A DNA stretch of 64,000 nt from NCBI GenBank assembly GCA_030762935.1, contig CM060890.1, forward strand, positions 66,652,765 to 66,716,764, written 5' to 3'. The notes beneath the pieces were generated by a model. It was given only the letters and a program-made list of their open reading frames with translations. It ran no database searches and had not been told where the DNA came from. Origin of the DNA: Hymenopus coronatus. Taxonomy: Eukaryota; Arthropoda; Insecta; Mantodea; Hymenopodidae. Position numbers and translations under genes: made by a program. Shown one piece after another: positions 1 to 12,700 of the stretch (position 1 is its first letter; each line of letters begins with the position of its first letter).

Positions 1-739
1 CTCCTAGTGTTATTCTTCTACACATTTGTTTATTATTTATTTTGCTATTATTCTGATAGCTTTTTTCTACAAATTAAAAACTTTCTCCATTTCTCTTGTC
101 CAACATTACCCATAGCAAAGTGGATAATAAACCTGTGTTATAGTTTTGCTCTCCATTGTCTTATTGATTTTCTTATTGCATACATGCTTTTATTTATTTG
201 TGTTGCTGTATGCCCCACATTAGGGTGCCAATATGTTGCTGTTTCATGTGTGTCGTGTTGGTCTACTTTGGAATCGGTCAAGGGTTAGCACTATGAAATA
301 CTCTATCTACAAACGTGTACATATCTTGTGAAGAATCCATTGTTGCACCAGCTATGCTCGTTCCTGTAGAACACAAGTTATCTCTTACTCAGAGGAGAAA
401 AGATTGACTGAGATATGCAGCACATGGTAGACTCAAAAATAAAAAAAATAAAAAATAAAAAAAAAAAAAAAAAAAGAGATATTTCACTAAATGAATGCTT
501 TTATACTTCTCTGTTGCTGAAACACTAACCCTACGAGCGACTCCCGACATAAAAATTCGTGAAAATGACAATATCATTTTAAGTGCTAGTTTCCGTTCTT
601 GCTGAGTTCGTATTATCTTACTGCAGTAACAGTAATATTAATCTTCGCCTTACATGTAACATTTACGATAAGACTTGCCCGTCAGAGTAATATTTACCCT
701 GCGAATTCACAATAACAAGTAACAATCACAATATCAAAA
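1..739. other. Unassigned AT-rich stretch
   Basis: No recognisable gene was seen. It holds an A-rich low-complexity run at about 436-476 and several short open frames without family features. Confidence 0.5.
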
Positions 740-1625
740 AATCTGATGTGTTCCATTCACATGACTTTCTCTATATCTGCAACAAATTATTGTTAAAAAG
801 CTTATGTTTCTATTTACTTCATACTAATCGAGAAACAATCAGCAGAAATAGTCCTATTACTTGCTTCCTTGTAAGTAGAAGCAAAATAAGGGAGTACTAT
901 TGGTTAAAGTGATAGTCAAAAGTTGGATGCTATGTGACTGAAGTTCCTTTATTTATATGGACAGGAGTTGACAAATTCCTGTTTGAGAAAAGTATGTTTT
1001 TTAAAGCTGAAACCAAAAAACAATGAGTATCTAAAAATGATCAACTCCACGAAAAAAATGTATATAAGATAAATTGTGTGTTTTAAGTTGCTCTATATTT
1101 TTTGTGTTGTAAGTTTTTGTCCATCTCTTATGGTTTAGCAGTTATGCAAAATTCTGTAAAATTCCTCCAGAATAATTCCTCTTCAGAGGCTATTCCCAGA
1201 AAATTCAAGATATACATTTTATTTGTCAGGTAAATATTTTTAATATACTCAATTTTAATCAAAATCGTTAGAGCCATTTTTGAGAGAATCAAAATTTTCG
1301 AAAAAAATTCCACGTAAAGGGTTGTTTGGGGTGGGGAGATTTTTCTCAAAATCTTTGTGTCCCATTTCTGGAAGATACTAAACTTAAATATTAAGTTTGG
1401 TATTTTACCGACTTTTGGTTTTTGAGTTATCGTGTTCACAGACACACGAACACACACACACACACACACACACACATGGACCTTTTTCTGAAAATGCTTT
1501 CTTTGCATACAGGTGACCCTAAAACATATATTTCTGGTGAAATCTCGGTATCAAATTTTTGGGTGGAGTGCAATACCTTCTCTATACACTAAGTACATAG
1601 TACATATAGAGAAAATAAAAAGAAG
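740..1625 (+). repeat. Repeat D, copy 1
   Basis: This is one of four long copies of an unnamed ~0.85-0.9 kb dispersed repeat (others near 53404-54290, 57744-58995 and 59157-59660). Shared landmarks in order are gatgtgttccattcacatga, cttccttgtaagtagaagc, gacaggagttgac, aaaatcgttagagccatttt, a (CA)n tract (here 1448-1476) and a 3' end with ctatacacta and imperfect tacatagta palindromes. No coding capacity was seen, so it is probably a non-autonomous element of unknown class. Confidence 0.8.
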
Positions 1626-2379
1626 TAACAATAAGTAAATAGCAAATGAGCCAGTGAACCAAATGAGCCCGATTTCTTGTATGCGCATCACTTAAATGCC
1701 TAAAGCCATCAATATTGCCCTCTTTTCTGATTGGCTAAAATGAAGTGCGAAAGATAGCATTGTCACGTGACTAACTGGGTAATTTCTTTGTATACCACCC
1801 ACGTGATCATTCTTTAAAATGAGAAAATACCACTTTCTAGACTATTATGGGAAAAACCTTCTTTTAACCTTCGTGATGTTACTTGCATTTCTGATGCTCT
1901 AAAAATCTTGCTCTACAATGACATTGTATTCTTAGCCTTAACAAAGCAAGTAACCTTGGTGAGCATAATAGAAGCTTTTACACCCTAATGTTCTGTGTCT
2001 ACTGAAGTAGATATTTCTTATATTAAATCTATACAAAACTAATAATTAAACTAATAAGATACAAAGCGTACTAATATACTGTCGCACATGCTACAGATTT
2101 CCAGATTAAATTTATGTCAATGATCATTCCAAAACAGTTTGTACTGCTTATTTCACCTAATATTGTTAATGTTTTGTTATTTGAATTGTTATTTGTTATT
2201 ACAAAATTTATGCATGGAAGTAGAATAATATGCTAGGCTTAACCAATAGTCATATCTTTTAAGAGCTGGCACTTAGTGATGGGTTTAAAATTCCATTCTT
2301 TTAGCATGACCAGGAGAAATAGTAATGACAATTGATAATGATTTAATTGTTTTTTCCCACAACCCATATGTAGAACAGG
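1626..2379. other. Unassigned intergenic or intronic stretch
   Basis: I see no gene, repeat family or simple repeat that I can name here. Confidence 0.4.
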
Positions 2380-2456
2380 AGTTGGATAGGTAGAGTGGTG
2401 GTTCAAATCCTGGCTATAACATTGAATTTTTCAGTCTGAATCTACCTATCTAAAGT
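2380..2456 (+). repeat. SINE-E tRNA-like fragment
   Basis: It contains ggtggttcaaatcctggcta followed by acattgaatttttcagtctg. This matches the B-box region and body of the copies at 26043-26175 and 62780-62945 (the latter inverted). The head is truncated. Confidence 0.6.
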
Positions 2457-2835
2457 AATGGTAATGATATTAAATATTTTGAAATCAAATCCAGTGAAAA
2501 GGAACATCTTGGAAATGGGTAACTCTACAAAAAATGTATTTTACATAAATTGTATAGTAGCATGTGTTTAAATGTTCTTTAACGAGACCTACATTATTTG
2601 TGCAGTAAGATTTTGTCTGCATTTTATAGTGTGCCAGTTATCCTAAGTCATTCCCAATAAAGAGGACCTAAGAGGCAATTCCAATAAAATTCAAGGTATA
2701 CATTTTATATTTCACCTTTTCTCTACTTTTATTGGGGACTTCAAAACTTATATTTCACATGGCTATTGATATTGGTGAAATCTTGATATTAATATTTTGG
2801 GTATGTATGTGGTCGAGAAAGTAAAAACAGTCTTC
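2457..2835 (+). repeat. Old, diverged relative of repeat D
   Basis: Text such as taactctacaaaaaatgtat, acataaattgt, aaattcaaggtatacatttt and tggtgaaatcttgatattaa follows the order of the 3' two thirds of repeat D. There are many substitutions and indels, and the CA tract is missing. Confidence 0.6.
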
Positions 2836-2999
2836 AGTGTATGTTCATCTGTTTCAAATGAAAGCTAAAAGGAACATAAGCACTGCTAAATGTAAAAAGA
2901 AGCTAGTAACAGTGAAGAATAACACAAATATTAATATAAAAATAATAGTTGCAACAAATCTTCACTTATCTTTTGGAATCCTTGCCTGGACTAGTTTCG

Positions 3000-3290
3000 C
3001 AATGATTTCATTGCATTATCAACATATCCTTTTGGTCTCTTTTTTGATGTTTATTTACACTGTTATGGTTACTGCTACTAGGTGGATTGTGTACTAATGC
3101 ATTGCTAACTACTGGAATCAAAACAAATTTGGTAAGAGTGTCAATTGGAGGTATATCAAAATTCATTGCATGATTTCTATACTTTAATATAAATATTTTC
3201 TCCCAAACCATTAAATCTATGGGCCCATTTAAGTGTTTTAATAATTTAACATCTGGATTTATTTCATGATTAAATTTCCAAAACTGCTTA
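3000..3290 (-). mobile_element. Penelope-like element C-terminal remnant
   Basis: The - strand reads VWEKIFILKYRNHAMNFDIP followed by PIDTL. This closely parallels [20 protein letters not shown] in the + strand Penelope tail at 37225-37449. It is the region after the GIY-YIG domain, and the rest of the element is absent here. Confidence 0.6.
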
Positions 3291-3292
3291 AA

Positions 3293-4016
3293 TTAAAACT
3301 GCTTCAAGTAATACTGGCATTGCATCAAATTTAAACAGATAAATCTGAGGTTACTGGCAAAAATAATGAAAACACATGTTTCTTCATCACCAACATCAAC
3401 AGCAAGATAGGCCATGTTGACCTGTTGTGACTCAGCAAAGATCATCTCTACATGTTGTCTACACTTTCCTCTGGGTTTGTATTTTGAAACTATTTTGGTT
3501 AGTCTATTGTCTGGCATCCAATCTATATAATCATTCCAGTTTTGTTTGTATTTAGAGATTTTGCTGTTTAAATTGTATATTTTTCTAATTATTTCATACC
3601 TTATGTGGTCCAAACAGGTATATCCAGCCGTTCTTTTTAAAAATCTCATTTCTGCTGTTTCCACCATTCTTTTATCACTTCTATTCACACCCAATTTTGG
3701 AACCATGCTGATACGGCATATAAAACTTAAACTCCTTTTAAGTTTTATGTTTCAGAATTCATTTAAGAGTACCACATACACTCTGAAATTTATATAAATT
3801 TTCTTCTGTATCTCTGTCATCATAGAATGTAATATCAAATCCCAAGTAGTTAAAATATTGTACTTGTTCTATTATTGTAACTTTAATTACTATTTTGGAT
3901 CTTATTTGATTTTTCCCTAAAAAGGCCACGACTTTTGTTTTTTGTGTTGAAATATTTAAATTGTAATGACTCCTTATTTTTAACAAATAATGTGTTGCTA
4001 ATTTCATTTCCAGCAA
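3293..4016 (-). mobile_element. LINE reverse transcriptase 3' region (decayed)
   Basis: The - strand carries the thumb and tail of a non-LTR reverse transcriptase in two frames. The first part (4016 to 3759) has NISTQKTKVVAFLGK, RSKIVI and FNYLGFDI. The second (3706 to 3293) has KLGVNRSDKR, ETAEMRFLKRTAGYTCLDH and NWNDYIDWMPDNRLTKIV. This matches a widespread insect and animal LINE type. The palm with the catalytic aspartates is missing, and a frame break separates the two parts. A second fragment of the same type is at 20890-21620. Confidence 0.82.
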
Positions 4017-4149
4017 AAGTTATTTCATTATAGCAAATAAAATTGTTTGAAAATTTGCAAAAATGCAAAGAAGCTTGTGACAATGAATTGGATAAAATTA
4101 AATGGAAAGAATTTTAGTCGGTTCTTGTAATATAAAGCATCATTTGATA

Positions 4150-4640
4150 ATTACTTACTGGTTTCAGGAACACTTGTTCCAATTTTTAAACCTTAATTCT
4201 AACTGAATCTTGCTTCTTTGGTGTTAACATTGAGGGTGTAGGTGCATCATTTGTGGAGGCACCTGGTGCTGGATCTACCTTCCAAACGTTGCTAGATGGC
4301 AATAATTCAAAATTCATAGTGTGCTTCTTTTTCTTCTCCCAGACATCGAATTCTGTCTATTAGCTGATTTTAACAGTTTTATATTAGGTGTAATTTCATG
4401 TCCTTATGACCAGAAATGATGGGCAAATGCTAATTTTTCTATTTGTGTTTTAGATTTCTCATATGCTCTTTTAATCTGCTTTCTAGGTTTTGTTTTCACT
4501 TTCCCATGCATACTAAATCACAGTCTGAGAATTTAATTTCATAAATTCCTGGGTTTTGTTAACTGGAATAGGATATTCAATTGTTGCATAGCAGTTTCTG
4601 AATGCTACTGTTTTTTGAAGCTAAAGTTGAAACCATTTTT
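4150..4640 (-). mobile_element. Penelope-like element, GIY-YIG end (fragment)
   Basis: Nucleotide text aligns with the clearer copy at 27700-28180: ttttatattaggtgtaattt against ttttatatttggtgtgattt, and ctgttttttgaagctaaagt against ctgttttttggggctaaggt. That copy decodes to the endonuclease-linked tail. Here the reading frame is broken. It may belong to the same insertion as the RT part at 7430-8420, split by about 2.8 kb of other DNA. Confidence 0.55.
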
Positions 4641-7429
4641 TTTTTTATTGTTTCCTTCGCCCGGTTTCTCCTGAACATTAAGGGGTCAATGTGTACTTTG
4701 CCTGTTAACCATCTCCTTCATTATGTGAGCTGCTGCCTGTTCTTGCTTCCCATTGGTCCTGGTCATGCCTTGGTGTTCAGTGTTTACCTTGGTCAGCCGG
4801 TACTCTGGGAGGGGCAGTTGTCATTTGGAGCTAGACAAGAAACGTATTATGTGTTGTGTGCTCTGTCACCCAGAACTGGAATGGGTAGCTCAACTCAACT
4901 TTTTCAAAAGGTATACACCCTCACCTTAGAACTTAAAAGATCTTAAAATTTAAAGGCATTTAGTGTGTGGTTTTCGGGTAGTGGCTCTCTTTCAATTCAG
5001 AGATATAATGTAGCAGGTATAAATTTTATAGGGAATGCAGAAATTGTTGCTGAGTGGTCTTTTTGTTTGGGTGGGAATATAGAGAAATGTGTATATTACT
5101 TTTGCACAAGGATTTCTTCGGGCCGTTCATACCAAAATTGGTTTTGTACCTATATTTATGACGGGTTTAATGGGTAATGTAAATGAATCCAAGCTAGATG
5201 ATCATTATGCTATTAAATTATTTATGGGTGAGTTTTATTGGGAAATTTTAATATTGTATTGGGGTGTATTTTAGGAATTGCGATTTGTATGTTCTGTTCT
5301 AAGAATTAAAGTAGCAGGGTAATGTAAATTAGTCCAAGCTAGATGATCAGTGGGGCTTACTATTAAAATATTTATGGGCGAGTTTTATTGGAAAATTTTA
5401 ATATTCTATTGGGGTGTATTTTAGGAATTGTGATTTGCCTGTTTTGTTCTAAGAATTAAAGTAGCAATTCTTTTAGAATATTTCGAATCACAAGGTTATT
5501 GAGTGAAGGAATTGATTTTTGTAATGTCAAATTGCGGTCCATATTTTTTGAATAATTACAAATTCTGGGCATTTTATAGTATTTGTGTAATGCCTGTATG
5601 GAGCCAGTGAACTGTGCGAGGGAGAGATATAAATTTAGATAGCATGGCTCAGTATTTGTCTGATTCCTTATGTAGTGGAATTTTACTATAATAAAAGGAT
5701 AACACTTTCTTATAACATTCACATTAGGGGTGCCTGTCCTTGGGAGTCATTTAATAACTACCAAACGAAAATCAAGATTAATAGGTTTTCTAGATCACAA
5801 AATACAGTAATTTCTAGTGAAATTTATGCATGTATAGATATTGACTTCCTTCTTATTCTATTGGATTAACTAAATGTACTCCAATATTCTAAATTGTGGC
5901 TTGAGCTCATTGCATTTTAGGTACTAATGCCTGAAACAATAAGAATTTAAAAAAAAAGAAAAAGGATAAAGCAAAAGTTAAGTAATTTTGTGGCAAAAGT
6001 GCTCTCCTAATCGTGAATGTGTTTTCCATCTGTTATATTTCATTTATCTATGTGGGTTGAAACATTTTTCACTCACATATGGCAAGTTCTGAAATAATTT
6101 AAATCTGATTGAGGGAAATAGTTCTTTTGCCAAGTCATTGCCATTGCAGGGGATTTAACTTGGGTATTCTTTGGTCTTTACATTTATCGGTTCATTATTG
6201 GGTGTGGATTACAGTTGTATTGTGGGATTTAATTTTCTTCGTTTTTGAGAATTTATCTGCTGATGGCAGTTCTAGGTCACTGTGTGGCTTACTACTTCTT
6301 GATTGGGATTGGTTTTATATTTTTGTTGTAACTACAATTTTTTTTTTATAGTTGGGCTATGTTCCTGTGTGTGATTTAGCGTTTCTTGATAGTTTGTTTT
6401 GCAAACCATTTTCTTTAGTATTTGCATGGGATTTATTATTTTTCATTGGTCATTTCTTTTTTCTCTCATCTTAATTATACTGACCTGTTGTACTTATTTA
6501 AGTAATTTGGTGCCTTGGCAGAGGAGCTATTCTCTTACGAATGATATATTTGCAGATATTTAGTTGTAAGCTTTTGCGGTCATTAATTTTTGAATGGATA
6601 TAAAACTAAGCAAATTTTCTTTACCTGGAAATTGTGATTACCTTGCCACTTGTTAATTACTGTTTAATTAATGAGTTGATTATACCTAAAAGAATAGAAA
6701 AATTTTGGGTATTAAATTATTCTAGAGAATTCAGTATATAGTCCTTGCTCTTCTATTGGGGTTGTTTTCCATGATTTTTGTTTCATTTATTTAAAACAAA
6801 AGGAAAGCAAATATATATATATATACTTTTTGTGATATTGTGTAGGATATATGTAGATATATATAGATGTATCGGATTTAAAATTAGTTCTTATAAGGCT
6901 TCTTAGTATATTGACCAGATTTTTTTTTTATTATTATTATTTTTTAAGGTTTGAGATAGATTTTAATGTTAGGTGGAAAATACTGTCTGTAATATTTAGT
7001 TAGTTCCTGGCTTGGTAATTGGATTTTATATAGGGGTCATTACTGTTCTAAAGGGACGTTTTATTGTTGGCCTTTGATGCATTGTTTTTGTGTGCAATTA
7101 TTTACTCTAACCAGATTGGAAGTTTGTAACAATGTACTCCTTTGAAATAAATTCAATTTGGAGCCAGTGACTGTTGTTTATTGAAACTGTACCTTTTCGT
7201 CTGGTTACCTTCCATCTTTCCCCCTCCCCCCCCCTTTTTTTTTTGTACTGACCTCATCAAAGAATCTCGAAGTTATCTATATTCAAGATACTTTCACTGT
7301 GCTGTGTTATGTGTACAGCAGTCATATGGCAGCGCAAGGTGGTTATATTTCTTGAAGATTTCTGAAATTTGTTGCGTGCCCAAGGATAATAGGTGAGGTT
7401 GGTCATGGTGGTTTTGCAGGGTGGCTGTA
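4641..7429. other. Unassigned AT-rich stretch between two Penelope parts
   Basis: Apart from a 145/150-bp tandem duplication at 5172-5466, a short (AT)n near 6812-6825 and a C/T run at 7211-7244, no family or gene is recognisable. Open frames are short and show no known motif. Confidence 0.4.
5172..5466 (+). repeat. Two-unit tandem duplication
   Basis: Unit 1 (5172-5316) and unit 2 (5317-5466) both run from gggtaatgtaaat through ccaagctagatgatca, tggggtgtattttaggaatt and aagaattaaagtagca. They differ by scattered substitutions and a small indel near 5350. Confidence 0.9.
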
Positions 7430-8420
7430 TGTGTTATGCAGTTTAATTTTTTGTTATTGTGTATTCTTGTGTCTATTGCACTTTTGTGGAAACCATTGTC
7501 GGAGTATCTTCATATTCTTGTTGTTATCCATTATTTTCCATGGGGATGTGTACTAATCTGTATGTTAGACTATTCAGGACTGCATATTTGTGTGCTTGGA
7601 TTGTAGCTATCATATTTTTTGTAGTTATCTGTATTTGTGGGTTTTCTATGTATTCCAAATGTTAGGTTTTCCTTTCTTTTCAGATCATTTTGATTTCAAG
7701 AAATGGTAGACAGCCATCCTGTTAGGTTTCTATGGTGAATTGAGTTGATTTGTTTTACAAATTTAGGAGTTTGAGTGCATCATCTATGGGTTTTTCTAGA
7801 ACTATGGCGATGATGTGATCTACGTATCTGTATCACTGTTTGTACAAATGTGAGAATTCTTTAGTGATAAGTATTTCAAAGTTGCTCATGAATAAGTCGG
7901 CTAGAAATGCTGACAAGAAGATTCCCCATTGCTAGCCCTGTTGTCTGTTGGTAGCATTTCTTTGAAGATAAAGTAGTTTTGTCTAATACAAGATCATCTT
8001 CTTTCTCTGCTGGTAAGTTTATACTTTGCAGACAGGTTTTCAGAGGTTTTTGGAGTTTGTTTATGGGTATACTGGGAAATAGGGAGGTGACATCAAAGGA
8101 TACTATTTTATCTTTAGGCGAGATGCTTAAATCTTTCAAATGGTTGATTAGTTCCAGTGAATTTGATACACTTTGGGAAAGAGTTGAATTTCTCTTGAGA
8201 CATTTGGAATATTTATATTTGGGTATATTGATATTATCTATTATGGGTCTCATTTTGTTATCAGGTTTGTATATTTTGAGTAGGGCATACAATTTGGTCA
8301 AGATTGGTAGATTTTTTTTCTGAGATAGTTCTACAATCTGCTAAAGTTTCCTGCCTTTACATTTTTATTCAGTGGAGTGGCTATTTATTCATATTTTGGG
8401 TTGCTTAGTAAGGTTTCTAC
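7430..8420 (-). mobile_element. Penelope-like element reverse transcriptase (decayed)
   Basis: The clearest part (8301 to 7876) reads TKLYALLKIYKPDNKMRPII, IVSFDVTSLFPSIPI and YQQTTGLAMGN, the RT core order of Penelope-like elements. Going further down the - strand, FLADLFMSNFEI, a degraded YRYVD, a GCLPFLEI-like block and HRKPTNTDNYKKYDSYNP follow. Stops and small frameshifts interrupt it, so it cannot encode a working enzyme. Confidence 0.85.
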
Positions 8421-8807
8421 TCTTTGGGCATAGTCTTCTTGATCTAGTATTACTATTTGGTTGCCTTTATCTGATTTTATGGATACATTTGGTTTCAAAA
8501 TTAAAGATTTTATAATCTTCCAATGTGGATTTTTCTTTGCATTTGTGAATGTACTTTTTCTAAAATTGGTTCACACTTTTTTTAATTGCTTTCTGCTTTA
8601 TTTCTTTTGGGCAGCTAGTGGCTGTTTCTGTATCTGCTACTAAGTTTTCTGTTTTCTTGTAAAAATGTACACATATTTTTAGGCCTTTGTTGAGTACAGT
8701 TAACTGTGACTTGCTGAAAATTTCTTTGGATAAATTTACTACATGGTTTTTGGGAGGTGTCTTTTTTCAGAATGATTTATTTTTATTCTATTTGGCACAC
8801 AAATTTA

Positions 8808-9080
8808 CGTATCCATATAAGTGGATACACCACTTACATACGTTAAGCCCATGATGGGATGACTTCTAAAGACCTTGGTTGGAGTGACAACTACTAGCTG
8901 CTGTCTTCTAACTCTCCACTAACCAGAGAATATTGAGGCATGATGCCCAGGCACACCCAATCTCTCATGGCTTTCAGGAACCACTGGTCTGTTGAGTTTG
9001 GTCTTAAACAATAGGTAGCCCAATAAGCCTTAGGCTCAACTATGCCTGGAGAAATGACAGAAATTTGTATTGAAAGAAGA
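8808..9080 (-). repeat. Repeat C, inverted copy
   Basis: Reverse complement text includes gtggttcctgaaagccatg, cctgggcatcatgcctcaat and gtaagtggtgtatccactt. The same phrases occur on the + strand at about 12400-12570. It ends at a (GAA)n-like tail near 9080. I do not recognise the class; a SINE-like element is possible. Confidence 0.7.
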
Positions 9081-9613
9081 AGAAGAAGAAAGCAAGAAAC
9101 AGCTCGGCTAATATAGTGGGCTACGAAGCAGACAGTGTCTCCAAGTGTACCAAGCTACTTGCTTAAAGGAGTTTAAACTCTCAAAAGAGGCATCACCAAT
9201 TAATTTTGTTACAGGTTTTATGTATATTCTAGTGATTCTGTCTGAGATCTTATACAGAAAGGCACAGTGTGGTAATCAAAACCTAGCAAAGTGTTGTGAG
9301 ATGGCAGAATGATCACATTATGAGGTGTATGGAGAATTGCTCTCTGATTGGCTAGTATTTTATGTTTAACATAGATCTGTATAAACATGAAAGCTTGGAG
9401 CAAGGAAACCAATGTTTATAAGTTTACAGCATCAATACCAATCAAGATGAGCACATGTATTGAGGCAACATGAAACAACCTCCTCTGTTTATGTTATGCT
9501 TATGTGTAGTTTCTTTGAATGGTCCCTTCTGATAATTAAAACTTCTGTGCAGAATGTACTTTACGTTTGTGTGTGTTTTTTTTTGTTTTTTTTTGGTGGG
9601 GGGGGAACTGTAG

Positions 9614-9782
9614 TGTGGTGCAGACTATGTGAAGGTGCAGCAGGCTCCAGCCAATGGAATTCCACAGAAGGCAGGTGTACGCTGTCTTTCTGTTGATGGA
9701 GATGCAGATCGTATTGTTTACTATTTCTGTGATATAGATGGGAAGTTTCATCTTTTAGATGGGGACCGAATTGCAACCCTTG
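9614..9782 (+). CDS. PGM3: PGM3 exon with metal-binding loop
   Basis: This exon encodes CGADYVK through GDRIATL and carries DGDADR, whose three aspartates bind the catalytic Mg2+ in this family. The acceptor is gaactgTAG after a T-rich tract that ends in a G run (about 9575-9605). The donor is GTAAGT at 9783. The exon starts in phase 0 and leaves one base (g) for the next exon. Confidence 0.96.
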
Positions 9783-12700
9783 GTAAGTGCACATAGGTAA
9801 GAGAGGAAGGTTAACTGCTTACATAGTAGATTTGTTTACTAAAAAGTGTATGTATATGAGTTACCCATGCTGCAATTTCTAACTGCTGTAATAGGTGTAA
9901 TTACGCATTTTGGGGTTCTCACTGTTAAGAGTATGAGCTCTCTTACAAAAGCATTTATGTTTTTCAGTGCAAAAGTGCAAGAATCTTTATCAGAAAGACA
10001 GAAAATGTTTATGCAATACATTCCTTTTACTCGCCTTCTTCTTGTGGTTAGACAGCATGGGGTGCTTGTTAAAGGACTTTAGATTCCCCTCCGCCCCAAT
10101 TCTTAGCTTGAAGCTTTTGCCACCTACAATTTTGAATTATTATTTTGGATTCACATTTTGAATTGTATGCCTCTATAGGGAAGACACATTTTATGACAAA
10201 ATTGTTAGCTGCATTATCAAGGGCCCATTGTCACATTGATGTTGCAGACTGAGCTGCAATTTGTATATTGAAAATACATAAAAAACAAAGTCACCCATGC
10301 TTTGGTTTTCCCTTCTATAGGATCCATATTTGGCAGAAAAAATAATTAAGTTTAAGTTGTAATGGCTGACTTAAGCTCTGTTCTTCCATCCAACAAGCAT
10401 CTGTTCATAGGACTGCGTCAAAGATAACTTTCAATCACAGTTTCATGTTGCAAAGATAAAATTGGCCACAGTTATGTTTCACTTTTTTCCCCAGTGACAG
10501 GTGCCTCCTAGAAAAATGCAAGAGATAAACATTCCACATATATGGAAGCTATTTTGTTTAATAATAATTAAATACAAATATTTGCAAGGAATTAGATATT
10601 ATTAGTAAATAATTAATGTTTGTAATGTAATATTTTTTTATCAAACTTTGGCCAATTAAACACAAATATATGCAAGGAATTAGATATTATTAGTGAATAA
10701 TTAATGTTTGTAAATCATGTTTTTCTTATCAAACTTTGGCCAATGAGGGAGAAAGCCAAGACTCTGCTATTTTTATTTTTGATCTAATATCACTAAAAAT
10801 ATACCAGCTCAATTTGTAAGATAAATGTGACAATGGCCTTTTATGAGTCACACCTTTTTGTTCTTTTTCATGAAAACAGTATTTGTAATGCTTTTAGCCC
10901 TATTTAAGTAAAGTATAATATTATGAATTTATCAGCAGTAAAAATTAAATATAAAGTAAGAACATAAATTTTACCCCACACTTAACTTTTAAAAATCACA
11001 GGACCCCCACAATATTTTTTAGCATGAATGTGTCTGCCTCACATTCAATGGTCGTGAGTTCAAATCTCGCTTAGAGTGAGTTACCTGGATAAGGATTTTT
11101 TTGGAGTTTTCCCTTAACATGAGAAGACAAATGTTAACTTAAAGCTCAATAGACCCCATTTGACCAAACAGGTTAAAGGACAAAAAGCCAGGCACATTCT
11201 TGTCAGACAGATAGTATACTAATATACAGCTCCAAGTTTTCATCCCTATCCTGGGTAATGTGCCTTACAGGGAGGAAGATTGGATGGGAATTACTTAACT
11301 ATAGGAACAGGCTGTACATTGCTACAGATATTAGTATGTGCAGTAGTTCCATGGATCGCATAGCCTATTACCCCTAGGCCATTGTAACCTCTTGCGCTCC
11401 TCTGGAAGGACCATAGACACATTTCCTTGCTGGTAGAAATCTAGGTATTGCATTGTACTATTTTATTAGGCTTGTTGTGTAACAGTAGTTACATACAACA
11501 TACATTAAAAATAACAATTAATTATAATAACATAATTTAAAAAAAGAGATGAAAAAATTAAGACTAAAAACAACCAATTAAGCTATTATTAAGGACTGCA
11601 GTGCCATTTAGATAATCATAAAATGTATAATTAAATTTAATATTACAGAAAATCGTAGGCAAACTATCCAATTCTGTTTTTGTTGAAAGTTAGTTTTATT
11701 TTGAGCACATCACAGGAGGAGAGTTTTTAGGAAGTGACGTTTTAGGTGTTTTGAATTGCAGTAGCTGTCGTTTTCTGAAATTTGTGTTAGTTAGGTAATT
11801 TCCTTTATCTCTTAAGTGGAGCAAGGGCATCATTAGGATGTTTCCTTAATTGGATTTGAATTTCTAGTTCATGAGTTTGCTGCTATGTGCCATAATGATG
11901 AGGGATCGGCTCATAGATGACACTGTAGGAAGAAATCACAACTTGGAAATGCGAAATGGCAGAATTTTTTCCATGGGGTTCTTTTACATGCAAATAAACG
12001 TTACACAGGACCACCAGCTTTCCCTTCCAAAGGAAGTCTTGCTAATTATTTTTGCATCCGAAAAAATCCAAACCCTCTACCAGGTTTGAACTTGCAATTT
12101 TGGGTTTTATAGGCTAGCATGGTATCCACTATACCATTAATACATACAACATATTTTTTGTGGCCTTTTATGGAAGGCCGTTCAGACATTACTTTTGCAC
12201 CTGTACTATTTAATGATTAATTTGAAATTTGACTATGACTACATTGTAAATTCCTCTTTACTCCCTTAAGGGGGGAGGTTCCAACCTCTTCAGTTGCTCC
12301 ATTGCAAGTGCTGTAGGCTCTGAGCACCTGTGGTACTTCTGACATTCAAGCTAAACATCTGAGCCCATCCTGTAAGGGAACTGTTCGAATTGAGTTGGAT
12401 TCAGTGGTTCCTGAAACCCATGGAAGATTGGGTATGCCTGGGCATCATGCCTCAATATTCTCCAGCACTAACCAGGAGAGTTAGTAGACAGAACTGGTAG
12501 TTGTCGCCCCCCACCAAGGTCGTTATGCGTGTAAGTGATGCATCCACTTCTTTCTTTGCATGTAAAAAATAGAGAGTGATCTAATGGAAAAATCTAAGGA
12601 AGTTTCCTTGGGCCATCTGTCAGTACCTGAGTTGTCAGGTCATTTACTCCTCTTCACTACTGAACACTGTCCATCATATCAGTATAAGGCTGATTTGGTG

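Noticed and set aside
1128..1508. Open frame of 126 codons on the - strand containing a VCVCVC run
   Set aside because: It lies wholly in repeat D and its middle is the CA microsatellite. Other copies of the repeat do not keep the frame.
1..9613. Upstream PGM3 exons with the TASHNP catalytic serine
   Set aside because: I looked for the family's conserved blocks on the + strand before 9614 and found none with splice borders. They are more likely outside the window.
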